DNA from: JAZKFT01 sp963845495
Lineage (GTDB): Bacteria; Bacteroidota; Bacteroidia; Chitinophagales; Chitinophagaceae
Assembly (NCBI GenBank): GCA_963845495.1
Contig: CAWJTH010000055.1
Location: 1-64,000 of the forward strand
DNA length: 64,000 bases
Direction: 5' to 3'
Shown here piece after piece: positions 1-7,774 of this stretch; the first letter of the stretch is position 1; each line of letters opens with the position of its first letter. Made by a program: the position numbers and the translations under genes. The notes beneath the pieces are model-generated. The model saw only the letters and a program-made list of their open reading frames with translations, was not told the origin of the DNA and made no database searches.

Positions 1-1793
1 AGGCCACGCAGGCGAGGAGAAAATATAGAATATTTTGCGACGATTGGTGGCGAAGCCCCAAAAAATGATTTAATGGATGGTATTGATATTAGCTGGAAAA
101 GAGTTGACCCAAGTGGTGAAACCGAAAAATTGGTGGATGAAACGATAAAGAGTTTTGATGTGTCCGATCCATCAAAATCGATTCCACAACTAATAAAGTT
201 GCACGATAAATTGAGGATTGAAAGTGCTTTAAAAACAGGAACATACGATTGGCAAAAAAAGAAATTGCCGAAGTGAAAGAATTGATAGCAGAATGTGCTG
301 GACTTTACATGGAAGCAACTACCACCAAACAATACATTACTAGCGGCGATAGCGCAAGGGTTTCGCTTTACATGATAAATAGAAGTGCAACAAATATTAC
401 TGCGTTTCAAGGAAGTATTAATAAAGATTTTTTCGACATAAAAACGCCGTTACCAAATAATCAAGCAGTGGTTTACGAAAAAAATGTTGCTTTTAATCAA
501 TCGTTTATGGAAAGTCAACCATATTGGTTAAAAGAAGAAATGACACCAGGGATGTTTACCGTAACCGATCAAACCATGGTTGGTAAACCGATGAACGATC
601 CATTAAATGTAAAAATTAATTTTAGGATACAGCTTACTTCTACACCAAAAGATGCAAGGATAATTACGATTGAAAGACCAATTCAATATAAAATACTTGA
701 CCCCGTAAAAGGCGATGTATTTAAACCAGTTTTTATAACACCAGCTTATTTAGTATACAGTAACAATAATTTAATTGTATTTAAAAAAGGCGAGAATGAT
801 TCGGCTAAAGTATCTGTTTGGGTAAATGAATTTAAAAAAGGCCCACAAAAAGCGACGATGCATTTAAAAGGAAACGGTTACATGGCGGCAAATATGATAC
901 TACTTTTACTGATTTCCAACGGTAAAAAAAATATGCTTTTACAATTGATAATTATTTAGAAATGCCAAATTGGAAAAAGATAAATTAAATTCTCGTTTTA
1001 TCCCGATACAAAAGATTTAAAATATAGCTATAATAATGCTGCCCGAACAATTGAATACGACCATATTCCAACACTATATTATTATTACCAAGATGCGGTA
1101 CAAGTATTAAATATAGATTTAAAAACTGGCGATAAAAAAATAGGATACATTGTAGGCGCTGGCGATAAAGTGCCGGAAGCTTTGCAGGCCATGCATTACG
1201 ATGTAACAACTTTAACAGAAGCCGATATTACGGAAGATAATCTTAAAAAATTTGATGCGGTAATTGTTGGCATTAGGGCATATAATTTATTTGAGTGGCT
1301 CACCAATAAAAATGAAATTTTAAATAATTATGTGGCGCAAGGTGGCAATTTAATTGTGCAATATTTAAAAAGTAATACAGTTGGAGTTAAACCAGTAAAA
1401 GTTGGGCCTTACCCTTTTATAGTTAATTCATTAAGGCGTGTTACGGAAGAAAATGCGAAAGTAAATTTCTTATTGCCCAATCATCCTGTGTTAAATTATC
1501 CTAATAAAATAACGGAAGCCGATTTTAAAGATTGGATACAAGAGCGTAGCACTTACCAAGCCGAACAACTGGACAGCCACTACGAAATGCCGATTGGAAT
1601 GAATGATACAGAAGAGCCAGAAAGCAATGGCAGCCTTGCTATTGCCAAATATGGCAAAGGGAATTTTGTGTATTGCAGTTTGGTGTTTTTTAGACAATTA
1701 CCCGCCGGCGTTCCGGGTGCTTTTAGGTTAATGGCCAATTTGATTGCATTGCCTAAGAATGATAATCCAATGATGGTGGTGCCAGTGAAATAA
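1..1793 (+). pseudogene. PIG-L family deacetylase, 3' part, 5' truncated by window and frameshifted
   Basis: The window opens inside this gene, and its LmbE-like N-terminal catalytic domain lies outside. The visible protein starts RPRRRGENIEYFATIGGEAP and resembles the long C-terminal part of Bacteroidota PIG-L (GlcNAc-PI de-N-acetylase-like) proteins, including a late segment with DAVIVGIRAYN and YVAQGGNLIVQY. The reading frame changes near 260 (a run of seven A), near 890 and near 988. An in-frame TAA also sits after the QR codons at about 920. Between these points the amino acid sequence is sensible and free of stops, so the damage is by indels rather than diffuse decay. It is either a recent pseudogene or has sequencing errors in homopolymers. 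Family assignment is from recognition of the C-terminal half only, so it is moderate. Confidence 0.55.
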
Positions 1794-1797
1794 ATGT

Positions 1798-1878
1798 AAG
1801 GGACAAGAAAACAAGGGACAAGGGACAAGAAAACAAGGGACAAGGGGCAAGAAGACAAGGGACAAGAAAGCAAGGAAT
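1798..1878. repeat. Degenerate 7/8-nt tandem array after PIG-L gene
   Basis: About eleven alternating units, AAGGGAC (7 nt) and AAGAAAAC (8 nt) with variants, begin four bases after the stop codon of the preceding gene. Same style as the array at 44799-44836. No inverted partner is seen before the next gene. Confidence 0.75.
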
Positions 1879-1936
1879 AAGCATTAGGAAGCAATTGGAT
1901 ATTATAATTGAAATAAATTAAAAAAGTTAAATTAGA

Positions 1937-2089
1937 TTGGAAAAACTTACTCCCCGCATTAAAATATTAATTGCCATTGTAATTGGGGTGGTGCTGGGTC
2001 GGATTATTAAAAATTATAAAGTGGCATTTGGTGTAACATTGTTAATTGCGTTTTTAATTTCGGTTAATTTAAAAGGGAAAAATGAATAA
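1937..2089 (+). CDS. Small membrane protein, 50 aa
   Basis: A short open frame closed by TAA at 2087, with an in-frame stop at 1928-1930 and TTG at 1937 as the only reasonable start. The product begins LEKLTPRIKI and has two hydrophobic stretches (about residues 8-22 and 28-42) around a basic RIIKNYK turn, so it is probably a two-pass inner-membrane protein. It lies between the PIG-L gene and the SSS symporter on the same strand and could be co-transcribed with them. The family is not recognised and no function is assigned. The coding call rests on composition and on its placement in an otherwise empty gap. Confidence 0.5.
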   Translation: MEKLTPRIKILIAIVIGVVLGRIIKNYKVAFGVTLLIAFLISVNLKGKNE

Positions 2090-2139
2090 TTAATTCAAGG
2101 CAGCTTCAATTAATTATAAGTAAAAAAACTGTTTATTTA

Positions 2140-2196
2140 ATCTTTCATAATCTCTGAAATCATGGTTCTTTTTAAAATCTTTAAAATCGTGGCTCT
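2140..2196. repeat. AATC...TGGTTC phrase repeat before SSS gene
   Basis: AATC recurs roughly every 9-11 nt and the block ends in ATCATGGTTC and ATCGTGGCTC, directly abutting the TTG start at 2197. The same phrase type precedes purH (ATCCAGGTTC, 44947-44979) and occurs near 11531-11568. It appears to be a second repeat family with a longer period than the 7-nt arrays. Confidence 0.5.
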
Positions 2197-3912
2197 TTGT
2201 CTTTAATCGACTGGATAATATTAATATTAGCGCTTGCCGGAATAATTACTTACGGTGTAATTAAAAGTAAACACAGCAAAGACCTGGACGGTTATTTTCT
2301 CGGTAATAGAAGCATGCCTTGGTGGTTGGTTTTATTAAGCATTATGGGTACGCAAGCAAGTGCTATTACCTTTTTATCAGCACCGGGACAAGCATATACC
2401 GACGGCATGCGGTTTGTGCAATATTATTTTGGTTTGCCCATTGCCATGATTGTTATTAGTATTGTATTTGTCCCCATTTTCAGAAATGTAAAAATTTATA
2501 CTGCGTACGAATATTTAGAACAGCGCTTTGATGTAAAAACAAGAACATTTACCTCTATTTTATTTTTGGTTTCCCGTGGTTTATCTACGGGTATTAGTAT
2601 TTATGCACCGGCTATTATTTTATCATCTTTATTGGGTTGGAATATTTATTTTACTAATTTAATAATGGGCGGGTTATTAATTATTTACACGGTAAGCGGC
2701 GGTGCAAAAGCGGTTGCTTATACCCAAAAATTACAGTTTATTATTATTATGGCGGGCATGGCCGTTGCCGCTTATATGGTGATAAAATTATTGCCCGCCG
2801 GTATCGGATTTAAAAATGCAATACAAGTAGGTGCACAAGCTGGTAAAATGAATATTATTACCAAAGGCAATACCAGCAAGGGTTTCGACTGGAATGATAA
2901 ATATAATATTTGGAGCGGCGTAATTGGTGGTTTCTTTTTGGCGCTTAGTTATTTTGGTACCGACCAAAGCCAAGTAGGCCGTTATTTAACCGCAAAATCA
3001 AACAAAGAAAGCCGTATTGGATTATTAATGAACGGACTGGTAAAAGTGCCGATGCAATTTTGTATTTTATTAGTGGGCGTATTAGTATTTGCATTTTACC
3101 AAATGAATAAAGCCCCGTTGTTTTTTAACCAAACAATGGTAAGTGCCGCAAAAGAAACTAAATATGCGGACACATTAAATAAATTAGAGAAACGCTATGA
3201 TAAACTTGTTTATTATGATAATATCCAACAAAAAATATTTGCATCTAATAAAACGGTTCCAACAAATATAGATGTCGTTAAAATTGGTGATACAATTAAT
3301 TTTAGCCATCTTCCAGCCGAAATTAATTCCATAAGAACCGATTACAAATCGGTTCTGCACAAAGCCGTTCCCACTGGAGAGCAAAGCGATACCAATTATA
3401 TTTTCCTATATTTTGTAACCCATAATTTGCCAAAAGGGTTGGTGGGTTTATTAATTGCCGTTATTATTTTAGCAGCTTGGGGCAGTATTGCAGCGGCATT
3501 AAATTCTTTGGCTTCCACTTCTGTGGTTGATATCCACAAAAAGTTTTTTAATAAAAATTGCAATACAAATGACAGTTATAAGTTAAGCTGGAAATACACT
3601 TTAGGCTGGGGATTATTTTGTGTCGCTATTTCAATGTTTGCCACTAATATGGGCAGTTTAATTGAAGCCGTAAATGTAATCGGCTCTTTATTTTATGGTG
3701 TAATTCTCGGCGTTTTTTTAGTGGCATTTTTCTTAAAACGAGTAAAAGCAAACGCCGTTTTTTGGGCCGCTATTTTATGCGAAATCGCCGTGATAGTTAT
3801 TTATAATTTAAAGATTATTTCCTTTCTCTGGTTAAACGCAATTGGTGCTTTGGGTGTGATGTTTTTAGCTTTTTTATTGCAGTTGATTTATAAGAAAGGA
3901 ACGGGCAATTGA
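2197..3912 (+). CDS. Sodium:solute symporter (SSS family)
   Basis: A 571-aa polytopic membrane protein of the sodium/solute symporter family, whose members couple Na+ influx to uptake of sugars, sialic acids or similar solutes. The N-terminus has the usual first helix followed by the GYFLGNRSMPWW motif and TQASAITFLSAPGQAY. LFLVSRGLSTGISIYAPA and YTVSGGAKAVAYTQKLQ are typical of SSS helices 3-5. A hydrophilic insert of about 100 residues (roughly 305-405) separates the central helices from HNLPKGLVGLLIA. The start is TTG at 2197, since the upstream GTG at 2189 is out of frame. The substrate cannot be read from sequence. Neighbouring carbohydrate genes make a sugar plausible, but that is inference. 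Confidence 0.85.
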   Translation: MSLIDWIILILALAGIITYGVIKSKHSKDLDGYFLGNRSMPWWLVLLSIMGTQASAITFLSAPGQAYTDGMRFVQYYFGLPIAMIVISIVFVPIFRNVKIYTAYEYLEQRFDVKTRTFTSILFLVSRGLSTGISIYAPAIILSSLLGWNIYFTNLIMGGLLIIYTVSGGAKAVAYTQKLQFIIIMAGMAVAAYMVIKLLPAGIGFKNAIQVGAQAGKMNIITKGNTSKGFDWNDKYNIWSGVIGGFFLALSYFGTDQSQVGRYLTAKSNKESRIGLLMNGLVKVPMQFCILLVGVLVFAFYQMNKAPLFFNQTMVSAAKETKYADTLNKLEKRYDKLVYYDNIQQKIFASNKTVPTNIDVVKIGDTINFSHLPAEINSIRTDYKSVLHKAVPTGEQSDTNYIFLYFVTHNLPKGLVGLLIAVIILAAWGSIAAALNSLASTSVVDIHKKFFNKNCNTNDSYKLSWKYTLGWGLFCVAISMFATNMGSLIEAVNVIGSLFYGVILGVFLVAFFLKRVKANAVFWAAILCEIAVIVIYNLKIISFLWLNAIGALGVMFLAFLLQLIYKKGTGN

Positions 3913-3950
3913 CAATCGTTAGAAAATTTTAATCTTTAAATAGGTTATCT

Positions 3951-4988
3951 TCACATACTAAATATGTCAGTGTCATATCCGGTTTTTACTTTAATAAATA
4001 AATCTAAATCATGGTCTTTACTTTGTCGAGGCTCGTCGGTAATATCATGCAGCCATTGTTTTAATTTGGATAATTGTCCTTTATTAAAAGCATCTTCTAC
4101 CTGTGGCTTTAAATTTTCTAAATAAACAGATATAAGCATTTCTTGCTCGCTACTAGCACTTTTTTCAATTAAGTAATTAAGTGCTACAATAGTAATTGCT
4201 TTGTATTTATCTAATTCTTTTTGTTTTTCCGGCGAGAACTTTTTTTCAGCTTTTGATAAATTAGTTTTGGTTGTAGTTTGTAGATTTTCCTTTTTAAGCC
4301 CAGCTTCGTCTTTTAGTATTTCCCTCAACTTTTTTACCCCTTCCGTAGCAGGTAATTCAATAGCGGTAATATTTCGATAGCCTTCCAACGATGGGATATG
4401 TTTATCAATAATATATTTTGGAGCAAAAGTTGGGGCATAATGTATTAAACCAGCAGCCGGATAAACTTGCAAGCTGGTTCCAACCACCACAAAAATGTCA
4501 GCATCGGTAGCAATGGCAGCGGCTTTTTCAATCATCGGTACCGGTTCTTCAAACCAAACAATGTGTGGGCGCAACTGGCCACCGTCGGGTGCTTTATCGC
4601 CCAATAATATATCTTTTTCGTAAGGAAATAAATTGTGCAAATTTTTCACACTCCGCATTTTTATTATTTCTCCATGCAAATGAACCACGTTTGTGCTGCC
4701 TGCCCGTTCGTGCAGGTCGTCAATATTTTGGGTAATAATGGTTACGTCGTAGTCTTTTTCCATTTCGGCCAAACCATAATGCGCAGCATTGGGTTGTGCT
4801 TTTAAAGCATCGTGCCTGCGCAGGTTATAAAAATCGAGCACCAATTGGGGGTTGGCCTCCCAGCCTTGCGGCGTAGCAACTTCTTCAATCCTATAATTTT
4901 CCCACAAGCCGTCCGTATCGCGAAAGGTTTTGATACCGCTTTCGGCACTAACGCCAGCGCCGGTAAGTACTACAATATGTTTTTTCAT
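3951..4988 (-). CDS. SIR2-family NAD-dependent protein deacylase (class III, CobB-like) with C-terminal extension
   Basis: A cytoplasmic NAD+-dependent lysine deacylase. The N-terminal ~228 residues are a sirtuin domain: GAGVSAESGIKTFRD (NAD binding), TQNIDDLHERAG with the catalytic His following in HLHGE, and VVGTSLQVYPA. The YNLRR motif near residue 54 carries the Tyr and Arg that mark class III sirtuins acting on succinyl/malonyl-lysine. The usual zinc-binding cysteines are absent: the region after HLHGE reads MRSVKNLHNLFPYEKD. Beyond the sirtuin fold lies a ~115-residue Lys/Glu-rich, probably helical extension that I do not recognise. It is transcribed leftward, and its start lies about 140 bases left of the hldE-type kinase stop codon, so the two may share a transcript. 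Confidence 0.88.
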   Translation of the reverse strand: MKKHIVVLTGAGVSAESGIKTFRDTDGLWENYRIEEVATPQGWEANPQLVLDFYNLRRHDALKAQPNAAHYGLAEMEKDYDVTIITQNIDDLHERAGSTNVVHLHGEIIKMRSVKNLHNLFPYEKDILLGDKAPDGGQLRPHIVWFEEPVPMIEKAAAIATDADIFVVVGTSLQVYPAAGLIHYAPTFAPKYIIDKHIPSLEGYRNITAIELPATEGVKKLREILKDEAGLKKENLQTTTKTNLSKAEKKFSPEKQKELDKYKAITIVALNYLIEKSASSEQEMLISVYLENLKPQVEDAFNKGQLSKLKQWLHDITDEPRQSKDHDLDLFIKVKTGYDTDIFSM

Positions 4989-5002
4989 TTTTTAAAATTA
5001 AC

Positions 5003-5035
5003 CACCTAAGAAACCCAAGGGAACTTAAGAGGAAA
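5003..5035. repeat. Left arm of inverted ~9-nt-period array (sirtuin/kinase spacer)
   Basis: Units of the type ACCTAAGAA repeat with a period of about 9-10 nt just upstream of the sirtuin start. The block is an imperfect reverse complement of 5101-5133, which overlaps the end of the kinase gene. It resembles the bookended spacers elsewhere but with a longer unit. Confidence 0.45.
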
Positions 5036-5100
5036 GTTGAAAATTTTAAGTACAAATTTATTTTAACTGCCTGCAGACAATAGTTATTATTAGATTAGTT

Positions 5101-5133
5101 TTCTTCTGTGTTTCTTCGGTATCTTAGGTATCT
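5101..5133. repeat. Right arm of inverted ~9-nt-period array (sirtuin/kinase spacer)
   Basis: TTTCTTCGG and TATCTTAGG type units lie at the 3' end of the leftward kinase gene. The kinase stop codon (5124-5126) lies inside the array. Partner of 5003-5035. Confidence 0.45.
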
Positions 5134-6110
5134 AGCCCAATTTCTTCGCATTCTTTAATTAATTTTCCAGCATCAATTGCCACGGTTCCCACTTCTTCGC
5201 ACACTAATCCACCAGCCAAATTGCTTATTTCAGCCATCAATTTTTTATCTTTTGTGGCCGCATATACCAGCGAAGCCACCGCAATTACGGTATCGCCAGC
5301 GCCGCTTACATCTGCAATATTTCGAATGTAAGCAGCTAAAATATTTGCGTCATTGCCCTGTTGGTAAAAAACGCCATGTTCCGACAATGTGATAAACGAA
5401 ATTTGGTGCGCCAATTTTTCGTGCAGTAAACGGTGCATCAATTCCAAACTACTTTCATTTACAGTATTATCAATAATATTCAGTGCTTCCCTCGCTTCCT
5501 TTAAATTGGGCTTAAAAATATCAACCCCTTTATAACAGAAAAAATTTTTCCGCTTAGGATCAACGGCCGTTAAAATGTTATTTGTTTTGCAAAAACCAAT
5601 TAAATCTTCAATTGTTTTTTCGGTTAACACACCTTTGTTATAATCCTCAAAAATTAAAATGTCGGGCTTTATTTTTTGCAATTGGGCAATAGCTTCCCGT
5701 ATAAAATTCGCCTCGTCGGCTGCATCCAGATCTTTGCTTAATTCGCTATCAAGCCGCATCATTTGCTGGTTGCGACTTATTACCCGTATTTTATTGGTGG
5801 TAATCCTTTGCTTACTTTTGTAAAGCAACGAAGTGTGGATGCCCTTTTCTTGCATCATTTTTTCAAGTAAAACGCCGTCTTCGTCTTTCCCAATCACACT
5901 TAGCACATGCACTTGCGCTTTAAGGCTGCTAAGGTTTAAAGCCACATTTCCCGCACCACCAATGCGGTATTCTTTTTTTTCCAGTGCCACAATCGGCACA
6001 GGCGCTTCCGGCGAAATTCGCTCCACATGGCCCCACCAATATGTGTCTAGCATCACATCACCAACCACTGCAACCTTTATCGCTTCAAAACTTTTGAACA
6101 AATCTTTCAT
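5124..6110 (-). CDS. rfaE1: D-glycero-beta-D-manno-heptose-7-phosphate kinase (RfaE1/HldE kinase domain)
   Basis: A PfkB/ribokinase-fold cytoplasmic kinase that phosphorylates heptose-7-phosphate at C1 in ADP-heptose synthesis for the LPS core. The N-terminal signature is GDVMLDTYWWGHVERISPEA, followed by GGAGNVALNL. The C-terminal PfkB motif DVSGAGDT contains the catalytic Asp. At 328 residues it is the kinase domain alone, without the fused cytidylyltransferase domain of enterobacterial HldE. The frame extends two TTG codons further to 6116, but ATG at 6108-6110 is the natural start. Its 3' end overlaps a repeat array, and the stop codon is inside it. Confidence 0.88.
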   Translation of the reverse strand: MKDLFKSFEAIKVAVVGDVMLDTYWWGHVERISPEAPVPIVALEKKEYRIGGAGNVALNLSSLKAQVHVLSVIGKDEDGVLLEKMMQEKGIHTSLLYKSKQRITTNKIRVISRNQQMMRLDSELSKDLDAADEANFIREAIAQLQKIKPDILIFEDYNKGVLTEKTIEDLIGFCKTNNILTAVDPKRKNFFCYKGVDIFKPNLKEAREALNIIDNTVNESSLELMHRLLHEKLAHQISFITLSEHGVFYQQGNDANILAAYIRNIADVSGAGDTVIAVASLVYAATKDKKLMAEISNLAGGLVCEEVGTVAIDAGKLIKECEEIGLDT

Positions 6111-6208
6111 CAACAATCATTTTATTCCTACTAACAAAAGTAAACTCACCACGGCATTTGCATTAATTTATTTGATTTGGCCAAAAACAATAAGTTAGAA
6201 GTTTTTTT

Positions 6209-6336
6209 GGGCGCCTTATCGGGCTGTCTGTAGTACTCCGCAGCGCCAATTCACTTATCACAATTATCCATTATTAATTATTCAATTATCCATTAAAAAG
6301 GCGCTTTACGGGGTACTACTGCCCATCCCGGGCGCA
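6209..6336. repeat. GC-rich bipartite intergenic element
   Basis: GGGCGCCTTATCGGGCTGTC at the left, and GGCGCTTTACGGGGTACTAC running into CATCCCGGGCGC at the right, stand out in an AT-rich genome and enclose an AT-rich middle. The layout resembles dispersed GC-rich intergenic elements that I recall from many Bacteroidota genomes (GGGCG...CGGGCT...CTGC...ATCCC). This is recollection, not a search. It carries no open reading frame. Confidence 0.4.
6263..6291. repeat. Four-unit heptad array inside GC-rich element
   Basis: Four units of ATTATCC/ATTATTA type, lengths 7, 7, 7 and 8 nt, lie between the two GC-rich halves of the 6209-6336 element. Confidence 0.55.
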
Positions 6337-6377
6337 CGGTCACACCAGTCATTTCTATTTTTAGCAATCGTTTTTTG

Positions 6378-6402
6378 CAGGTTACGGATCGGAGATCCTT
6401 TA
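6378..6402. repeat. GGA-loop palindrome
   Basis: GGATC-GGA-GATCC forms a 5-bp stem with a GGA loop. It shares the TCGGAGA core with the 27-bp repeats at 6421-6528 although the stem sequence differs, so it may be a diverged member of the same hairpin family. Confidence 0.4.
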
Positions 6403-6420
6403 TAACATAACAGCTACAAA

Positions 6421-6528
6421 GTCGGAGACTTTGTAGAGCGGAATTAAGTCGGAGACTTTGTAGAGCGGAATTAAGTCGGAGACTTTGTAGAGCGGAATTA
6501 AGTCGGAGACTTTGTAGAGCGGAATTAA
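6421..6528. repeat. Four perfect tandem copies of a 27-bp palindromic unit
   Basis: The 27-bp unit starts GTCGGAGACTTTGTAGAGCG and is repeated four times without change. Each copy contains AAGTC-GGA-GACTT, an inverted repeat with a 3-nt loop. With the bases before the first copy the stem extends to TACAAAGTC-GGA-GACTTTGTA (9 bp). It is not a CRISPR, because there are no spacers. A REP-like palindromic repeat amplified in tandem is the best description. It sits between the kinase gene and the divergently oriented GH43 gene. Confidence 0.85.
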
Positions 6529-6598
6529 ATGATGGGGCAATTGTAAAAAAAAATAATAAAAAACAAAGCTTCGAAAATAAAATGATTCAAAATAAATG

Positions 6599-6606
6599 TA
6601 AGTTTG
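6599..6606 (+). promoter_or_regulatory. Candidate -7 element for GH43 gene
   Basis: TAAGTTTG matches the Bacteroidota -7 consensus TAnnTTTG, 45 bases before the GH43 start. No convincing -33 TTG is at the expected distance. Confidence 0.3.
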
Positions 6607-6650
6607 ACACTTAATTAATTTACTGCGTTCCTTATTTAATTATTTGCTAT

Positions 6651-7688
6651 ATGATAAAGAAGAAATTATCTTTTTCTAATTGCTTTGTTAATCGTTTTTA
6701 TTTTGCCAAAACAAACATCTACAGAACAATTTTTGCATTTTTTGCATGCCAAGCTTTAATTGGTTCGGCTTATTGCCAAACTAAAATAAAAGATTCGGTG
6801 TTTGAAGGTAATCCAATTATCAAGGATAAATATACCGCCGATCCTGCTGCTTTTGTGTATGGCGATTCAGTTTATTTATATACAGGCCACGATGTTTCGC
6901 CTGCCGGCAAAGAAAGGTACGAAATGCACGATTGGCTTTGTTATTCATCCGCCGATATGGTGCATTGGACGGAACACCCATCGCCCATGAACGTAAAAAC
7001 ATTTGCTTGGGCAAGCGATGATGCTTGGGCTAGCCAAGTAATTGAACGCAATGGAAAATTTTATTGGTACGCTGCGGTAAGTCATGGTACAATTCACGGA
7101 AAGTCAATAGCAGTGGGCGTTTCAAACAGCCCAACCGGGCCATTTGTGGATGCTCGCGGCTCTGCATTAATTACCAACGATATGACCACCGACACAAAAA
7201 TTAGTTGGGATGATATCGATCCAACGGTTATTATCGACGACGACAAACAGGCCTATTTATTTTGGGGAAACACCATTTGCTATTATGCCAAATTAAAAGA
7301 AAACATGACCGAATTGGATGGTCCCATCAAAAAAATTGATTTACCACATTACACCGAAGCGCCATGGATCAACAAACACAACGGCTGGTATTATTTATCT
7401 TATGCATACCAATTCCCTGAAAAAATTGCTTATGCCATTAGTAAAAATGTAAACGGTCCTTGGGAATTTAAAGGGATTTTAAATGAAGTGGCCGGTAATT
7501 CAAATACCAATCACCAAGCATTGATCGATTTTAAAGGCAAATCTTATTTTATTTATCATAACGGAAGCATTCCACCAAGTGGTAGTAGTTTTCACCGTTC
7601 GGTTTGTATTGATTATTTATATTATAATAAAGACGGAACAATTAAAAGGGTTGTGATGACCACCGAAGGTGTGCAACCGGCGAAATAA
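6651..7688 (+). CDS. Glycoside hydrolase family 43 protein (arabinofuranosidase/xylosidase type)
   Basis: A secreted or periplasmic five-bladed beta-propeller glycosidase of 345 aa. The N-terminus is basic, followed by a hydrophobic stretch to about residue 43 (IGSAYCQ), consistent with a signal peptide or lipoprotein-like anchor. The three GH43 acidic residues are visible: general base Asp in KYTADPAAFVYGDSVY, pKa-modulating Asp in DDIDPTVIIDDD, and general acid Glu in YTEAPWI. The family cleaves alpha-L-arabinosyl or beta-xylosyl linkages in arabinan/arabinoxylan. It lies 86 bases upstream of the broken GH51 arabinofuranosidase gene on the same strand, so the two probably formed an arabinose-release unit. 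Exact specificity cannot be read. Confidence 0.88.
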   Translation: MIKKKLSFSNCFVNRFYFAKTNIYRTIFAFFACQALIGSAYCQTKIKDSVFEGNPIIKDKYTADPAAFVYGDSVYLYTGHDVSPAGKERYEMHDWLCYSSADMVHWTEHPSPMNVKTFAWASDDAWASQVIERNGKFYWYAAVSHGTIHGKSIAVGVSNSPTGPFVDARGSALITNDMTTDTKISWDDIDPTVIIDDDKQAYLFWGNTICYYAKLKENMTELDGPIKKIDLPHYTEAPWINKHNGWYYLSYAYQFPEKIAYAISKNVNGPWEFKGILNEVAGNSNTNHQALIDFKGKSYFIYHNGSIPPSGSSFHRSVCIDYLYYNKDGTIKRVVMTTEGVQPAK

Positions 7689-7715
7689 ATTTAAACTTAA
7701 AAGTAAAAAATAAAA

Positions 7716-7746
7716 ATCCTGAAGGGAGATATCCATTATCGTAGAG
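7716..7746. repeat. Small GAAGG-core palindromic repeat
   Basis: TCCTGAAGGGA followed by GATAT resembles the REP-like phrase TCC-GAA-GGG seen before trpE (12032-12056), and GGCC-GAA-GGCC near 11648. Short, degenerate, tentative. Confidence 0.25.
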
Positions 7747-7774
7747 TAACTTCCCTACGAATAAAAAATTAATT

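Larger units (their letters stand above)
6111..6650. other. Repeat-rich intergenic region, no gene
   Basis: No credible coding sequence. From left to right it holds a GC-rich bipartite element (6209-6336) with a 4-unit heptad array nested between its halves, a GGATC-GGA-GATCC hairpin (about 6384-6396), four tandem copies of a 27-bp palindromic unit (6421-6528) and a TAAGTTTG -7-like promoter element (6599-6606) before the GH43 gene. Confidence 0.7.

Noticed and set aside
6421..6528. Possible CRISPR array
   Set aside because: The four 27-bp copies are directly adjacent with no spacers, and no cas genes are present.
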